Of a stretch of DNA of 40,597 nucleotides, positions 28,902-38,123 are shown in pieces. The stretch comes from Verrucomicrobiota bacterium (GTDB taxonomy: Bacteria > Verrucomicrobiota > Verrucomicrobiia > Opitutales > Opitutaceae), in the NCBI GenBank assembly GCA_030601755.1, contig JAUWBF010000026.1, forward strand, positions 1 to 40,597, in the 5' to 3' direction. Within the stretch, counting starts at the first letter, position 1; each line of letters opens with the position of its first letter. The position numbers were made by a program, and so were the translations under genes. The notes under the pieces were generated by a model, which saw only the letters and a program-made list of their open reading frames with translations, was not told the DNA's origin and ran no database searches.

Positions 28902-29042
28902 ATGAAAACACTGACCATCAAAATCACCTCCCTCAGTCTGCTTCTCATCGGCGCCCTGGCCCTCTCAGGATGCAATACCACCGAAGGCGTCGGCGAAGAC
29001 ATGGAGCAGGCTGGTCAAGCCGTCCAAGACGCGGCCCAGTAA
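28902..29042 (+). CDS. Entericidin-like small lipoprotein
   Basis: The 46-residue protein begins with a basic N-terminus and hydrophobic core and has the lipobox L-S-G-C near 21-24, so it is lipidated and membrane-anchored. The mature part (about 22 residues, N-T-T-E-G-V-G-E-D-M-E-Q-A-G-Q-A-V) matches the entericidin A/B pattern. Those peptides associate with membranes, and the EcnB form has been linked to stationary-phase lysis in enterobacteria. Its role here is unproven. A textbook terminator follows, supporting a monocistronic small gene. Confidence 0.88.
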   Translation: MKTLTIKITSLSLLLIGALALSGCNTTEGVGEDMEQAGQAVQDAAQ

Positions 29043-29092
29043 GTAACGCCGCTTGCGTTTGTGTTGTTGGTTGCCGGCCTGACGGGCCGGCC

Positions 29093-29125
29093 GCGCCGGG
29101 GATGGTTCCCCGGCGCATTTTTTTT
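29093..29125 (+). terminator. Rho-independent terminator after lipoprotein gene
   Basis: GCGCCGGGGA (29093-29102), loop TGGT, TCCCCGGCGC (29107-29116) form a perfect 10-bp stem, followed by A and eight T (29118-29125). It is strong for the plus strand, 50 bp after the lipoprotein stop. Confidence 0.92.
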
Positions 29126-29185
29126 GCGCCTGCCGCGGCCGGTGGTCGCACGTGCCTTGCGACGAGCAGGTGTCTTTTGACTGTC

Positions 29186-29968
29186 CTATGCGCCGCGCGG
29201 GCTGCGGCCGAATTTTTGGCGGAAGGCGCGGCAAAAGGTGTTGGCGCTGGCGTAGCCGCTGGCGAGGGCGATGGATTCGACGTCGGTATCCGTGGCGGCG
29301 AGCATGGCTCTCGCGTGCTCCAAGCGCAGGCGGCGAAGCAGGGCGCCGGGCGATTCGCGGTAGCGGCGGGTGAATTCGCGGATGAAGTGCTCGCGACTGA
29401 CGCCGCATTTTTCGGCGACGAGCTTGAGGTTGATCGGCGAGCGGAAATGGCTGCGCAGATAGTGGTGCCCGAACTCGACGGGGTCGCTGGTGCGGGTCTC
29501 GTGCACCTGCTCGCGGTAGATGGCGATCAACAGCGCGTGCAACAGCTCGGCCTCGTGCAGCCGGTCGCGAAATGAGCGCCAGTGAAAGCGTTCGTGGATT
29601 TCGTTGAACAGCGCGGTGGCCTCGCATTCGTCGGGCATGCGCACCACCGGACCGAAATCCTGACGCAGATGGTTGAAAATCGGCTCGAGCGCCCCGGCCT
29701 CCGCAGTCACATAACGCAAGGCATAGGGCTCGGTGCCGTCCGTCGGATAACCGTAGATGCTGCCGTCATTGTGCGAGAAAATGATCGCATGTCCGGCGGG
29801 TGCGATGTGCGTTTCACGGCCGCTGGATATCCAGCCGCGCCCCGATATCGTCCTCTGAATGATCATCTGCGGCGTGGCCGAGCGCCCGCGGTTTTCCCAG
29901 CGATAGGCAGGGGTGGTGCGAGTCTCATCGGCAGTGCTCAGAACATAAGGGAAAACGAATTCGTCCAT
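29186..29968 (-). CDS. AraC-family regulator, probable regulator of the GH4 gene
   Basis: The 260-residue protein has an N-terminal cupin-type sensor (about 10-150) and a C-terminal AraC double helix-turn-helix (about 160-258), with L-K-L-V-A-E-K-C-G-V-S-R-E-H-F as the first and I-A-L-A-S-G-Y-A-S-A-N-T-F as the second. It diverges from the GH4 alpha-galactosidase, with 121 bp between starts. This matches the MelR/melA-type arrangement in other bacteria, so regulation of that gene by a galactoside is inferred. ATG 29968 has no competing start. Confidence 0.92.
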   Translation of the reverse strand: MDEFVFPYVLSTADETRTTPAYRWENRGRSATPQMIIQRTISGRGWISSGRETHIAPAGHAIIFSHNDGSIYGYPTDGTEPYALRYVTAEAGALEPIFNHLRQDFGPVVRMPDECEATALFNEIHERFHWRSFRDRLHEAELLHALLIAIYREQVHETRTSDPVEFGHHYLRSHFRSPINLKLVAEKCGVSREHFIREFTRRYRESPGALLRRLRLEHARAMLAATDTDVESIALASGYASANTFCRAFRQKFGRSPRGA

Positions 29969-30089
29969 GGTTGTATGTCACAAATTGCACATCGATGATC
30001 AAGCTTTTCATGTCTGGCTCCGGCGCGGAAAACGCTTGGCATGATGGCCAGCCCGGAATCTCGGGCGATCCCTGAACCCTTACCCATCC

Positions 30090-32246
30090 ATGGCCAAAAT
30101 CACCCTTATCGGCGCCGGCTCGGTCGTGTTCGCCAAGAACCTGATCTCCGACATCCTGCAATTTCCCGAACTGAGCGACTCGACGATCGCCCTCATGGAC
30201 ATCGACCCGGCCCGTCTCGAGACCGCACGCGTCATGACCGAGCGCGTGATCCGCAAGCTCGGCGTCAAGGCCCGCGTCGAGGCCACCCTCGACCGCCGCA
30301 AGGCCATTGCCGGCGCCAACTACGTGATCTGCACCATCCAGGTCGGCGGCTACAAGCCGGGCACGGTCATCGACTTCGAGATCCCCCGCAAATACGGCCT
30401 GCTCCAGACCATCGGCGACACGCTTGGCGTCGGCGGCGTGTTCCGCGGTCTGCGCACCATCCCGAAGATCCTCGAGATATCCCGCGACATCGCCGACGTC
30501 GGCGCGCCGGGTTGCACGTTCCTCAACTACACCAACCCGATGGCGATGCTTTGCATGGCGTCGGACAAGGCCGTCGGCGTGCCCATGGTCGGCCTTTGCC
30601 ACAGCGTGCAGGGCACCAGCCAGCAGCTCGCCAACTACGCCGGTCTCGACTACAAGCACGTCACCTACCGCGTGGCGGGCATCAACCACATGGCGTTCTT
30701 CCTCGACTACAAGTATCGCGGCCAGGACGCCTACCCGCTGCTCTTCAACCTGCTCAACGACCCCTCGTTCAACCAGGACAAGGTGCGCTTCGAGATGATG
30801 CGCCGCCTCGGCTACTTCGTGACCGAGTCCTCCGAACACCAGAGCGAATACAACCCGCACTTCATCCACTTCGGCAAGGACGTCATCAGCAAGTTCGACG
30901 TGCCGATCGACGAATACCTGCGCCGTTGCGAGTCGATCATCGCCACGTGGAAAAAAGCCGAGGCCGAACTCATCGGCGACGACGGCGACATCACCGTCAA
31001 TCCGCAGACGCACGAATACGGCAGCTTCATCATCCACTCGATGGAGACCAACACGCCGCGCGTCATCTACGGCAACGTGCCCAACACCGGCCTCATCACG
31101 AACCTGCCCGACCGCTGCTGCGTCGAGCTGCCCGTGCTCGTCGACGCGCAAGGGCTGCAACCGACCCACATCGGCGACCTTCCCCCGCAACTCGCCGCGA
31201 TCTGCCGCACCAACGTCAACGTGCAGGAGCTCACCGTCGAGGCCGCCCTCACCGGCAAGCGCGAGCACATCTACCACGCGGTCATGACCGACCCGCACGC
31301 CGCCGCGTCCCTGCCGCTGGACAAGATCTGGGCCATGTGCGACGACCTCATCGAGGCTCACCAAAAGGCCGGCCTGCTCGGCGACTACGCCCCGACCATC
31401 GCCAACACCGGCCGCGCGCTCGCCGGCACCGGCGACAAGGTCATCGCCTCGCTCGAACCGGTGAAAACCGTCACCGCCATCACCGGCCGGCCGATCACGT
31501 TCGAACTCACCTTGGTGAACCAAGGCGCCAAGCCCTTCGCCGGCAAACTCGCCTTCGTGTCCGACGCCGGCGCGGTGCCGGTCAAGGGCGGGGCCGTGTC
31601 CGTCAAGGTCGCGGCCGGCACCACCGTCACCAAGCGCGTCACGCTCACGCCCGTCGCCGCCGAGACTTTGTCGATCCGCGCGGTGTGCGCCGATGCGCGC
31701 ATGCTCGGCCGCGACTACGTCTTCAATGCGCCGCGCATCGTGGCGGTGCCGGCCGCGGGACAGACCGTGCCGGTCGAGATCGAGTTCATGGCCAACAAGC
31801 TCCTCAAGGGCGACCTGACCGTGAAAGGCGCTAACCTGGAGGTCACCGGTCGCATCATCGACACCGACGTGAAGGTCCAGGACGGCGCTCCGTGGGACGC
31901 CTCGGTGGTCGAGCTGTTCGTGCGCCCGGCGCAAGGGGCGACCAACACCTCGCAGACCTTCCTGCTGCCGCGTGTCAAGGGCGCGACCGTGCTCGACCGC
32001 GCGCTCAAGCCGTCGAAGGCCGCGACGTTCAAGGTGAAGATCGACAAGGGCGGCTACGACTTCGTGCTCAAGGCCGACCTGACCAAGCTCGGCGTCAAGA
32101 AACCGTCGGACGGCTTCTACCTCGACTTCATCGTCGGCGCTGGCGCGCTCGGCGACGCACACGGCGCCTGCCGCGTGGGCTGGAACGGCAAGACGAACAG
32201 CCACGCCGCGTTCACGCACTACGCGCTGGTGACGGTGGGGGCATGA
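30090..32246 (+). CDS. GH4 alpha-galactosidase with C-terminal Ig-like and CBM9-like domains
   Basis: The first about 440 residues are a complete GH4 glycosidase: NAD-binding G-A-G-S (8-11), L-M-D-I-D (35-39), N-Y-T-N-P-M-A-M (146-153), metal/catalytic C170 in G-L-C-H-S-V-Q-G-T, and H200 in A-G-I-N-H-M-A. The C-H-S-V-Q motif is that of MelA-type alpha-galactosidases, which act in the cytoplasm by an NAD+/Mn2+ redox-assisted mechanism. Residues about 462-545 form an Ig-like or Bacon-like beta segment. Residues about 552-718 resemble CBM9: V-E-L-F-V-R-P and the late W-N-G-K-T with F-T-H-Y-A-L. GH4 enzymes are normally 430-470 residues without such additions. No signal peptide. It diverges from an AraC regulator. 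Confidence 0.93.
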   Translation: MAKITLIGAGSVVFAKNLISDILQFPELSDSTIALMDIDPARLETARVMTERVIRKLGVKARVEATLDRRKAIAGANYVICTIQVGGYKPGTVIDFEIPRKYGLLQTIGDTLGVGGVFRGLRTIPKILEISRDIADVGAPGCTFLNYTNPMAMLCMASDKAVGVPMVGLCHSVQGTSQQLANYAGLDYKHVTYRVAGINHMAFFLDYKYRGQDAYPLLFNLLNDPSFNQDKVRFEMMRRLGYFVTESSEHQSEYNPHFIHFGKDVISKFDVPIDEYLRRCESIIATWKKAEAELIGDDGDITVNPQTHEYGSFIIHSMETNTPRVIYGNVPNTGLITNLPDRCCVELPVLVDAQGLQPTHIGDLPPQLAAICRTNVNVQELTVEAALTGKREHIYHAVMTDPHAAASLPLDKIWAMCDDLIEAHQKAGLLGDYAPTIANTGRALAGTGDKVIASLEPVKTVTAITGRPITFELTLVNQGAKPFAGKLAFVSDAGAVPVKGGAVSVKVAAGTTVTKRVTLTPVAAETLSIRAVCADARMLGRDYVFNAPRIVAVPAAGQTVPVEIEFMANKLLKGDLTVKGANLEVTGRIIDTDVKVQDGAPWDASVVELFVRPAQGATNTSQTFLLPRVKGATVLDRALKPSKAATFKVKIDKGGYDFVLKADLTKLGVKKPSDGFYLDFIVGAGALGDAHGACRVGWNGKTNSHAAFTHYALVTVGA

Positions 32247-32265
32247 TTTCGCGGTCGACGGGTTG

Positions 32266-32331
32266 AGCGAAAGCGCCCCGCGCTTCCGCTACGTTGTTTT
32301 AAACGCGTAGCGGAACGGCGGAGCCGTTTCG
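32266..32331. repeat. Cluster of REP-like hairpins
   Basis: Three overlapping inverted repeats. AGCGAAAGCGC/GCGCTTCCGCT (32266-32276/32280-32290) has one mismatch and the same family core as 26351-26371. TTCCGCTACG/CGTAGCGGAA (32284-32293/32306-32315) is perfect. CGGAACGGC/GCCGTTTCG (32311-32319/32323-32331) has one G-T pair. The block lies between convergent GH4 and nadE and probably folds into alternative hairpins in RNA. Confidence 0.7.
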
Positions 32332-32349
32332 GTTTTCAGTCGACTCGAA

Positions 32350-32437
32350 GTAGGGGTCTCGCTCGCGAGACCCGTTGGGCGCTCCAGGCCCTTCCCGCAT
32401 CCGAACGCGAAACGGGCCTCGCGAGCGAGGCCCCTAC
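32350..32437. repeat. Paired hairpin element (BIME-like), 27-bp inverted arms
   Basis: The left arm (32350-32376) and right arm (32411-32437) are reverse complements except at two positions. Each arm also folds on itself: an 8-bp stem GGGTCTCG with a CTCG loop in the left, GGGCCTCG with CGAG in the right. The two differences are one T-A pair replaced by C-G, so each hairpin stays fully paired. This points to a mobile or selected repeat, not chance. Confidence 0.8.
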
Positions 32438-32490
32438 ACCGACCTACAGCGACCTGCGTCGGCTGGATGTCGATCAAGGTGTTTTTGCCC

Positions 32491-34131
<1,641 letters not shown>

Positions 34132-34250
34132 GAATGTGCCGGAATGGAAGGGCAGGGGAGCGCGCGCTGGCAATGCGCTTTGTGCCAAAACCAAACGGAC
34201 GGTGACCTGAACAGTGCGGCGGAACGGCGCGGGTATTTGCGGCGCCAGGC

Positions 34251-34279
34251 GATTTTGTAACCATAATGGTTACAAAATC
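34251..34279. promoter_or_regulatory. 29-bp near-perfect palindrome between nadE and maf
   Basis: The 14-bp arms (34251-34264 and 34266-34279) are perfect reverse complements around A34265. The core is GTAACC-N5-GGTTAC style. Its centre is 134 bp from the nadE start and 129 bp from the maf start, so it is nearly equidistant. A LacI- or GntR-type dimer could bind; the regulator is not in the window. Confidence 0.65.
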
Positions 34280-34350
34280 AGCAGTGGCGAAGTGGTGGCG
34301 CGCGTGTTGTGCGCTTGCTTGGCGGGAGGCGAGGGTGGTGTGTTGGACTA

Positions 34351-34387
34351 ATTGGTCTTAAACAGATTCATTGGTCTAAACCGATTC
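34351..34387 (+). repeat. Tandem direct repeat just upstream of maf
   Basis: ATTGGTCTTAAACAGATTC (34351-34369) is directly followed by ATTGGTCTAAACCGATTC (34370-34387), a 19-bp and an 18-bp unit. It ends 6 bp before the maf start codon. It might be two regulator half-sites, or a short duplication near the 5' end that can also be read in frame as a longer Maf N-terminus. Confidence 0.6.
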
Positions 34388-34393
34388 GTGCCC

Positions 34394-34963
34394 ATGACGC
34401 TCATCCTCGCCTCCGCCTCGCCTCGTCGCCGTGAACTGCTTGCGGGGCTGGGCGTGTCGTTCGAGGTCGTCACGGCCGACGTGGTCGAACACGAGGATCC
34501 GACGACCGATCCGCGCGAGATGGTCGCCCGCAACGCCGCGCTGAAGGCGGACTGGGTCGCCGCGCGCCATCCGGACGCGTGGGTGCTGGGGGCGGATACC
34601 ACGGTCTTCATCGACGGTCATGCGCTCAACAAGCCGACCGATGGCACCGAGGCGCGGGCGATGTTGCGCAGGTTGTCCGGCCGCACGCACACGGTGTTCA
34701 CCGGACTGGCGTTGCGCAACGCGGCGGCGGGGGTGGCCGTGGACACCGGAGAGGCGACCGAGGTGACTTTCAAGTTGCTCGACGAAGCGGCCATCGAGGC
34801 CTACCTCGCGCGGGTGCACACGCTGGACAAGGCCGGCGGCTACGCGATCCAAGAGGCGGGCGAACTGATCATCGAGGGTTACCGCGGGTCGTTGTCCAAC
34901 GTGATCGGCCTGCCGGTGGACACGTTGAAACAACTTTTGACCGACCACGGTCTGATGGGCTGA
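34394..34963 (+). CDS. maf: Maf-like nucleotide pyrophosphatase (dTTP/UTP type)
   Basis: The 189-residue protein opens with the diagnostic S-A-S-P-R-R-R-E-L-L. It carries the catalytic D-T-T-V-F-I-D-G block (about 77-84), the K-P-x-D block, and the late G-Y-R-G-S-L-S-N-V-I-G-L-P-V block. Maf proteins hydrolyse non-canonical and some canonical nucleoside triphosphates and are linked to septum inhibition. ATG 34394 is the family start; an in-frame extension from the tandem repeat is possible but unlikely. It begins an operon: 21 bp to the TonB-like gene, which overlaps rluA. Confidence 0.93.
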   Translation: MTLILASASPRRRELLAGLGVSFEVVTADVVEHEDPTTDPREMVARNAALKADWVAARHPDAWVLGADTTVFIDGHALNKPTDGTEARAMLRRLSGRTHTVFTGLALRNAAAGVAVDTGEATEVTFKLLDEAAIEAYLARVHTLDKAGGYAIQEAGELIIEGYRGSLSNVIGLPVDTLKQLLTDHGLMG

Positions 34964-34984
34964 GCTTGGGAGCGATTCCTCCAC

Positions 34985-36136
34985 ATGTCCGCCTCGCCTC
35001 ATAAATCCCGACCAGCCGAGTCCGTCGCCGCGCCGCGCCGTCGTCGGTCCGGAGGGCTGGTTGGCTGGCGGGCCAGCGAGCTGCGCGGGGTGTGGATCGG
35101 GCTCGGGTGCACGGTGCTGGCGCATGTGGCGCTCTGGCTGGCGGCCCCGCACATCGAGTCGCTCATGCCGGTGGCGACGGATCCGCAGGGGCGGACGTTT
35201 GTGATCGAACTTTCCGAGGACTCGTTCGCCCTCCCGCGCGCCGCGACGCAGCCGGTGCCCGAGCCCCCGCCGCCGGACCGGTTCGTCGAGGTGAATCCCG
35301 ACGCGCCAGCCAACGTCCCCGACGAAACGCGCAACTTCGGCGCCCAAGACCAACAGCTCGCCCAGCCCGAGCCTTCGCCTTCGGACGAGTCCGCCGAGGC
35401 GCCTGTTTCCCAAGGCGAGTCCACCGACGCGGGCGCGGCGATCGTTTCCGGCACCATGGCCCAACGTCCGCTCGCGCCGATGCCCGCCGCCCCGCCGTCG
35501 GTCCAGCCCGAGGAAGTCCAACCGGCCCCCGACGATCCGGCGCGGCTGCGGGAAATCCCGCGTCCCGGTCCGGAGGCGGTCTACGGGGAAAATCCCGACG
35601 GCGTCGCCACCACCGCGGGCACCGAGCCCGGCACGGCGGCGGCTTCGGTCGAGGGCGTCGCCGATGGCCGTCCGGATGGTTACGCGTTGCTGCGGGGCTT
35701 GGTGAAGGTCGATCGCAACCGCCCGCAGGCCCGCCCGACGTTGCAACCCGAGAGCGGCACGGCTCGTCCGGCTCCGTTGCTGAAAAACCCCATCGGCACG
35801 AAGAACATCGGCGCGGTCGGCTACGACGCCAAGTGGAGCGACTTCGGGGCGTATTTGCAGAAATTGATCGAGACCGTGCAGGTGCAATGGGAGCGGCAGA
35901 TCATCATGAGCCGGTTCTATCCCGTGCCGGGCACGAAGATCGTGGTGACCTTTGTCTTGGGGCGCGCCGGACAGATCGAGCGCATCGTGAAGGTGCAGGA
36001 CTCCGGCGACCGCTTCGCCGCGCAACTCTGCGCCAGCGCCATCACCGAGCGCGCGCCCTACGGCGAGTGGACCGAGGACATGGTGGCCGTGCTCGGCGAG
36101 GAGCAGGAAATCACGTTCAGCTTTCACTACCGATGA
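34985..36136 (+). CDS. TonB-like energy transducer or periplasmic-spanning protein
   Basis: The 383-residue protein has an N-terminal cytoplasmic tail, one membrane segment (about 35-54), a long Pro/Glu-rich periplasmic linker (about 75-230) and a C-terminal domain (about 285-383) with the TonB-C pattern (K-I-V-V-T-F-V-L-G-R-A-G-Q-I-E). This fits TonB, which couples the proton gradient to outer-membrane receptors through ExbB/ExbD. ExbB and ExbD are not in the window, so a TonB-like protein of other use cannot be excluded. The stop overlaps the rluA start (ATGA). Confidence 0.82.
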   Translation: MSASPHKSRPAESVAAPRRRRSGGLVGWRASELRGVWIGLGCTVLAHVALWLAAPHIESLMPVATDPQGRTFVIELSEDSFALPRAATQPVPEPPPPDRFVEVNPDAPANVPDETRNFGAQDQQLAQPEPSPSDESAEAPVSQGESTDAGAAIVSGTMAQRPLAPMPAAPPSVQPEEVQPAPDDPARLREIPRPGPEAVYGENPDGVATTAGTEPGTAAASVEGVADGRPDGYALLRGLVKVDRNRPQARPTLQPESGTARPAPLLKNPIGTKNIGAVGYDAKWSDFGAYLQKLIETVQVQWERQIIMSRFYPVPGTKIVVTFVLGRAGQIERIVKVQDSGDRFAAQLCASAITERAPYGEWTEDMVAVLGEEQEITFSFHYR

Positions 36137-37008
36137 GCGCCGCCCCCTCCGCATCCGGCACGGGCGGGTTGCCGCCTGATTTTTGGTCGACGTTGCCATT
36201 GGGCCCGGACGTCCGCCTGCTTAAGGCCGACCGCAACGGCCTGGCTGCCTTCGACAAACCCGCCGGTGTGCTCTCGCATCCCAACCATCCCGGCGAGGCG
36301 CCCCGCTCGCTGCTCAACGCCGCCTATACGCTCGACGGCGAGTTCTACGAATGGCCCGCACCGCTCGCCGACGTCATCCCCGCAGTCACCCCCGATGCCG
36401 CGGTCGCCGACGCCCCCCGGGGGACCGCGCCCTCCCGCCTCGCCGCCGCGCCGCGTCGCCTTTGGTTGCTCAACCGTCTCGATTCCGGCACCTCGGGCGT
36501 GATCCTGGTGGCGGCCAGCGCCGAGCTGGCGGCGTCGATCCGCATGCTGTTTCGGCAAAAACACATCAAAAAAACCTACCACGCGCTCGTCTTCGGCGCG
36601 CCCGCCCGTCCGTCCGAGGTTTGGCGCGACCGGCTGGCGGTGCAGAAAAAAGGCGGCCAAATCCGCACCGCCGCCGGTGGCAACATCCCCAGCGAGGCCC
36701 ACATGAAAGTCTTGCGCGCCCGCCGCGGCGGTTCGCCACCCCTCGCGCTCATCCAGCTCGAACCCCGCACCGGTCGCAGCCACCAGCTCCGCGTGCAATG
36801 CGCCCAGCGTCACCTGCCCATCGTTGGCGACGCCACCTACGGCAACTTCGGGCTCAACCGCGACCTCGCCCGCGCCGGCGGCTGCAAACGCCTGTGCCTG
36901 CACTCGCACCACACCGAGTTCAGCTACGAGATCGGCGGCAAATCCCACCATTTCGCCGCCACCGCGCCCACGCCGCGCGAGTTCCTGCAGGCGTTGGGGC
37001 AGGCCTGA
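36133..37008 (+). CDS. RluA-family pseudouridine synthase
   Basis: The 291-residue enzyme isomerises uridine to pseudouridine in rRNA or tRNA. The catalytic R-L-D-S-G-T-S-G-V block places the nucleophilic Asp at 117. The R-T-G-R-S-H-Q-L-R motif near 220 and G-D-x-T-Y-G near 239 follow. An insertion of about 35 residues rich in Ala and Pro (about 70-105) is between the first strands and the active site, so it is longer than most RluA cores. No S4 domain. The start overlaps the stop of the TonB-like gene by four bases (ATGA), evidence for translational coupling. Confidence 0.93.
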   Translation: MSAAPSASGTGGLPPDFWSTLPLGPDVRLLKADRNGLAAFDKPAGVLSHPNHPGEAPRSLLNAAYTLDGEFYEWPAPLADVIPAVTPDAAVADAPRGTAPSRLAAAPRRLWLLNRLDSGTSGVILVAASAELAASIRMLFRQKHIKKTYHALVFGAPARPSEVWRDRLAVQKKGGQIRTAAGGNIPSEAHMKVLRARRGGSPPLALIQLEPRTGRSHQLRVQCAQRHLPIVGDATYGNFGLNRDLARAGGCKRLCLHSHHTEFSYEIGGKSHHFAATAPTPREFLQALGQA

Positions 37009-37218
37009 GCCGCGTTCTCCGCGCCAAGCGGGCAGGGGAGTCGTCGGTTCGCGGGCGGCGGAAGATGAGACCGGCTATCAATTTGAGATTAGAAACAACG
37101 GCGCCGTCCGCCCCCTAAGCTTATTTCTTCTCCGTCAAATTAGATCATGGAATTTTTGTTTTACTTTGGAATGACCGACCTCTTCGCTCCGCCGCTGATT
37201 TTAACCTGACGACCACCT

Positions 37219-37404
37219 GTGAGCATTCAACACACGCGAAAAGCCTTCTTCGCAAAATTCTTCGGCATGATTGCCGCCGTCGGCGTAGTTCCACGGCTGT
37301 TTTCCAAGCCCGCCTCCAGCGCCGCGCCCACGGTTTCCACCCAGGCCAACTTTAGCATTCGCCCCGATACCCGCAGCGTTTCCCGCTCCGGCGACGTGCT
37401 CTAA
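37219..37404 (+). CDS. Small 61-residue protein at the head of the act operon
   Basis: From GTG 37219 the frame gives 61 residues: a basic N-terminus (K-A-F-F-A-K), one hydrophobic segment (about 12-27), then a hydrophilic tail ending S-R-S-G-D-V-L. The segment could be a membrane anchor or signal peptide. It is 36 bp before ActA on the same strand, so it probably belongs to the act transcript and may be an accessory of alternative complex III. I do not recognise it. The upstream 210 bp is A/T-rich in part and probably holds the operon promoter. Confidence 0.6.
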   Translation: MSIQHTRKAFFAKFFGMIAAVGVVPRLFSKPASSAAPTVSTQANFSIRPDTRSVSRSGDVL

Positions 37405-37440
37405 CCCGCGCCCCCAACCGGCGAAGACCCTTTTCGGCTC

Positions 37441-38097
37441 ATGTCCTATCTGTTTCCCAAATCGGCCAACAAGTTGCCGCTGCAGATCATCCTCTTCGTG
37501 GTGGTCGTGGTCGGCATCGTCACCGCGGCGACCAACTACTACGCGACGCCCAAATACACCCGCGTCGGCTACGCCCCGGTCCAGCCCGTCCCCTTTAGCC
37601 ACGCGCTCCACAACGGCCAGCTCGGCATCGACTGCCGTTACTGCCACTCGAACGTGGAGAAGTCCGGCCACGCCAACATCCCCACCTCTCAGACCTGCAT
37701 GAACTGTCATAATCAGGTCAAGACCGACAGCCCGCTGCTCGCCCCGATTCGCGAGAGCTACGCCTCCGGCAACCCCGTCGAGTGGGTCCGCGTCCACGAG
37801 GTGCCGGACTACGTCTACTTCAACCACGCCGCCCACGTGAACCGCGGCGTCTCCTGCGTCGAGTGTCACGGCCAGATCAACGAGATGGAAGTCGTCACCC
37901 ACGCCAAGCCCCTCTCCATGAGCTTCTGCTTGGACTGCCATCGCGAGCCCGAGAAGGTCCTCCGCGACCCCGCCCTCGTTACCAAGCTCGACTGGAAGCA
38001 CCCCGAGGGTGAGCAAGGCCAGCTCGAGGCCGGCACCAAGTTCAAACACGACTGGAACGTCAAGCCCCCGCTCAGCTGCTCCGGCTGCCACCGCTAA
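37441..38097 (+). CDS. actA: ActA, pentaheme c-type cytochrome of alternative complex III
   Basis: The 218-residue protein has an N-terminal membrane anchor (about 14-32) and five C-x-x-C-H heme sites at 65-69, 86-90, 139-143, 163-167 and 213-217. Five hemes, this length and the following molybdopterin-oxidoreductase-like gene are diagnostic of ActA. It passes electrons in the quinol-oxidising alternative complex III, which replaces cytochrome bc1. The hemes face the periplasm. ActB starts 26 bp after the stop. Confidence 0.95.
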   Translation: MSYLFPKSANKLPLQIILFVVVVVGIVTAATNYYATPKYTRVGYAPVQPVPFSHALHNGQLGIDCRYCHSNVEKSGHANIPTSQTCMNCHNQVKTDSPLLAPIRESYASGNPVEWVRVHEVPDYVYFNHAAHVNRGVSCVECHGQINEMEVVTHAKPLSMSFCLDCHREPEKVLRDPALVTKLDWKHPEGEQGQLEAGTKFKHDWNVKPPLSCSGCHR

Positions 38098-38123
38098 ACG
38101 CCACGCCCACCGCATCGACGTCG

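Noticed and set aside
29925-32219. Long minus-strand open frame (about 764 codons) over the GH4 gene
   Set aside because: It is antisense to a clearly conserved GH4 enzyme; the translation is Val/Asp/Glu/Arg-rich and without motifs.
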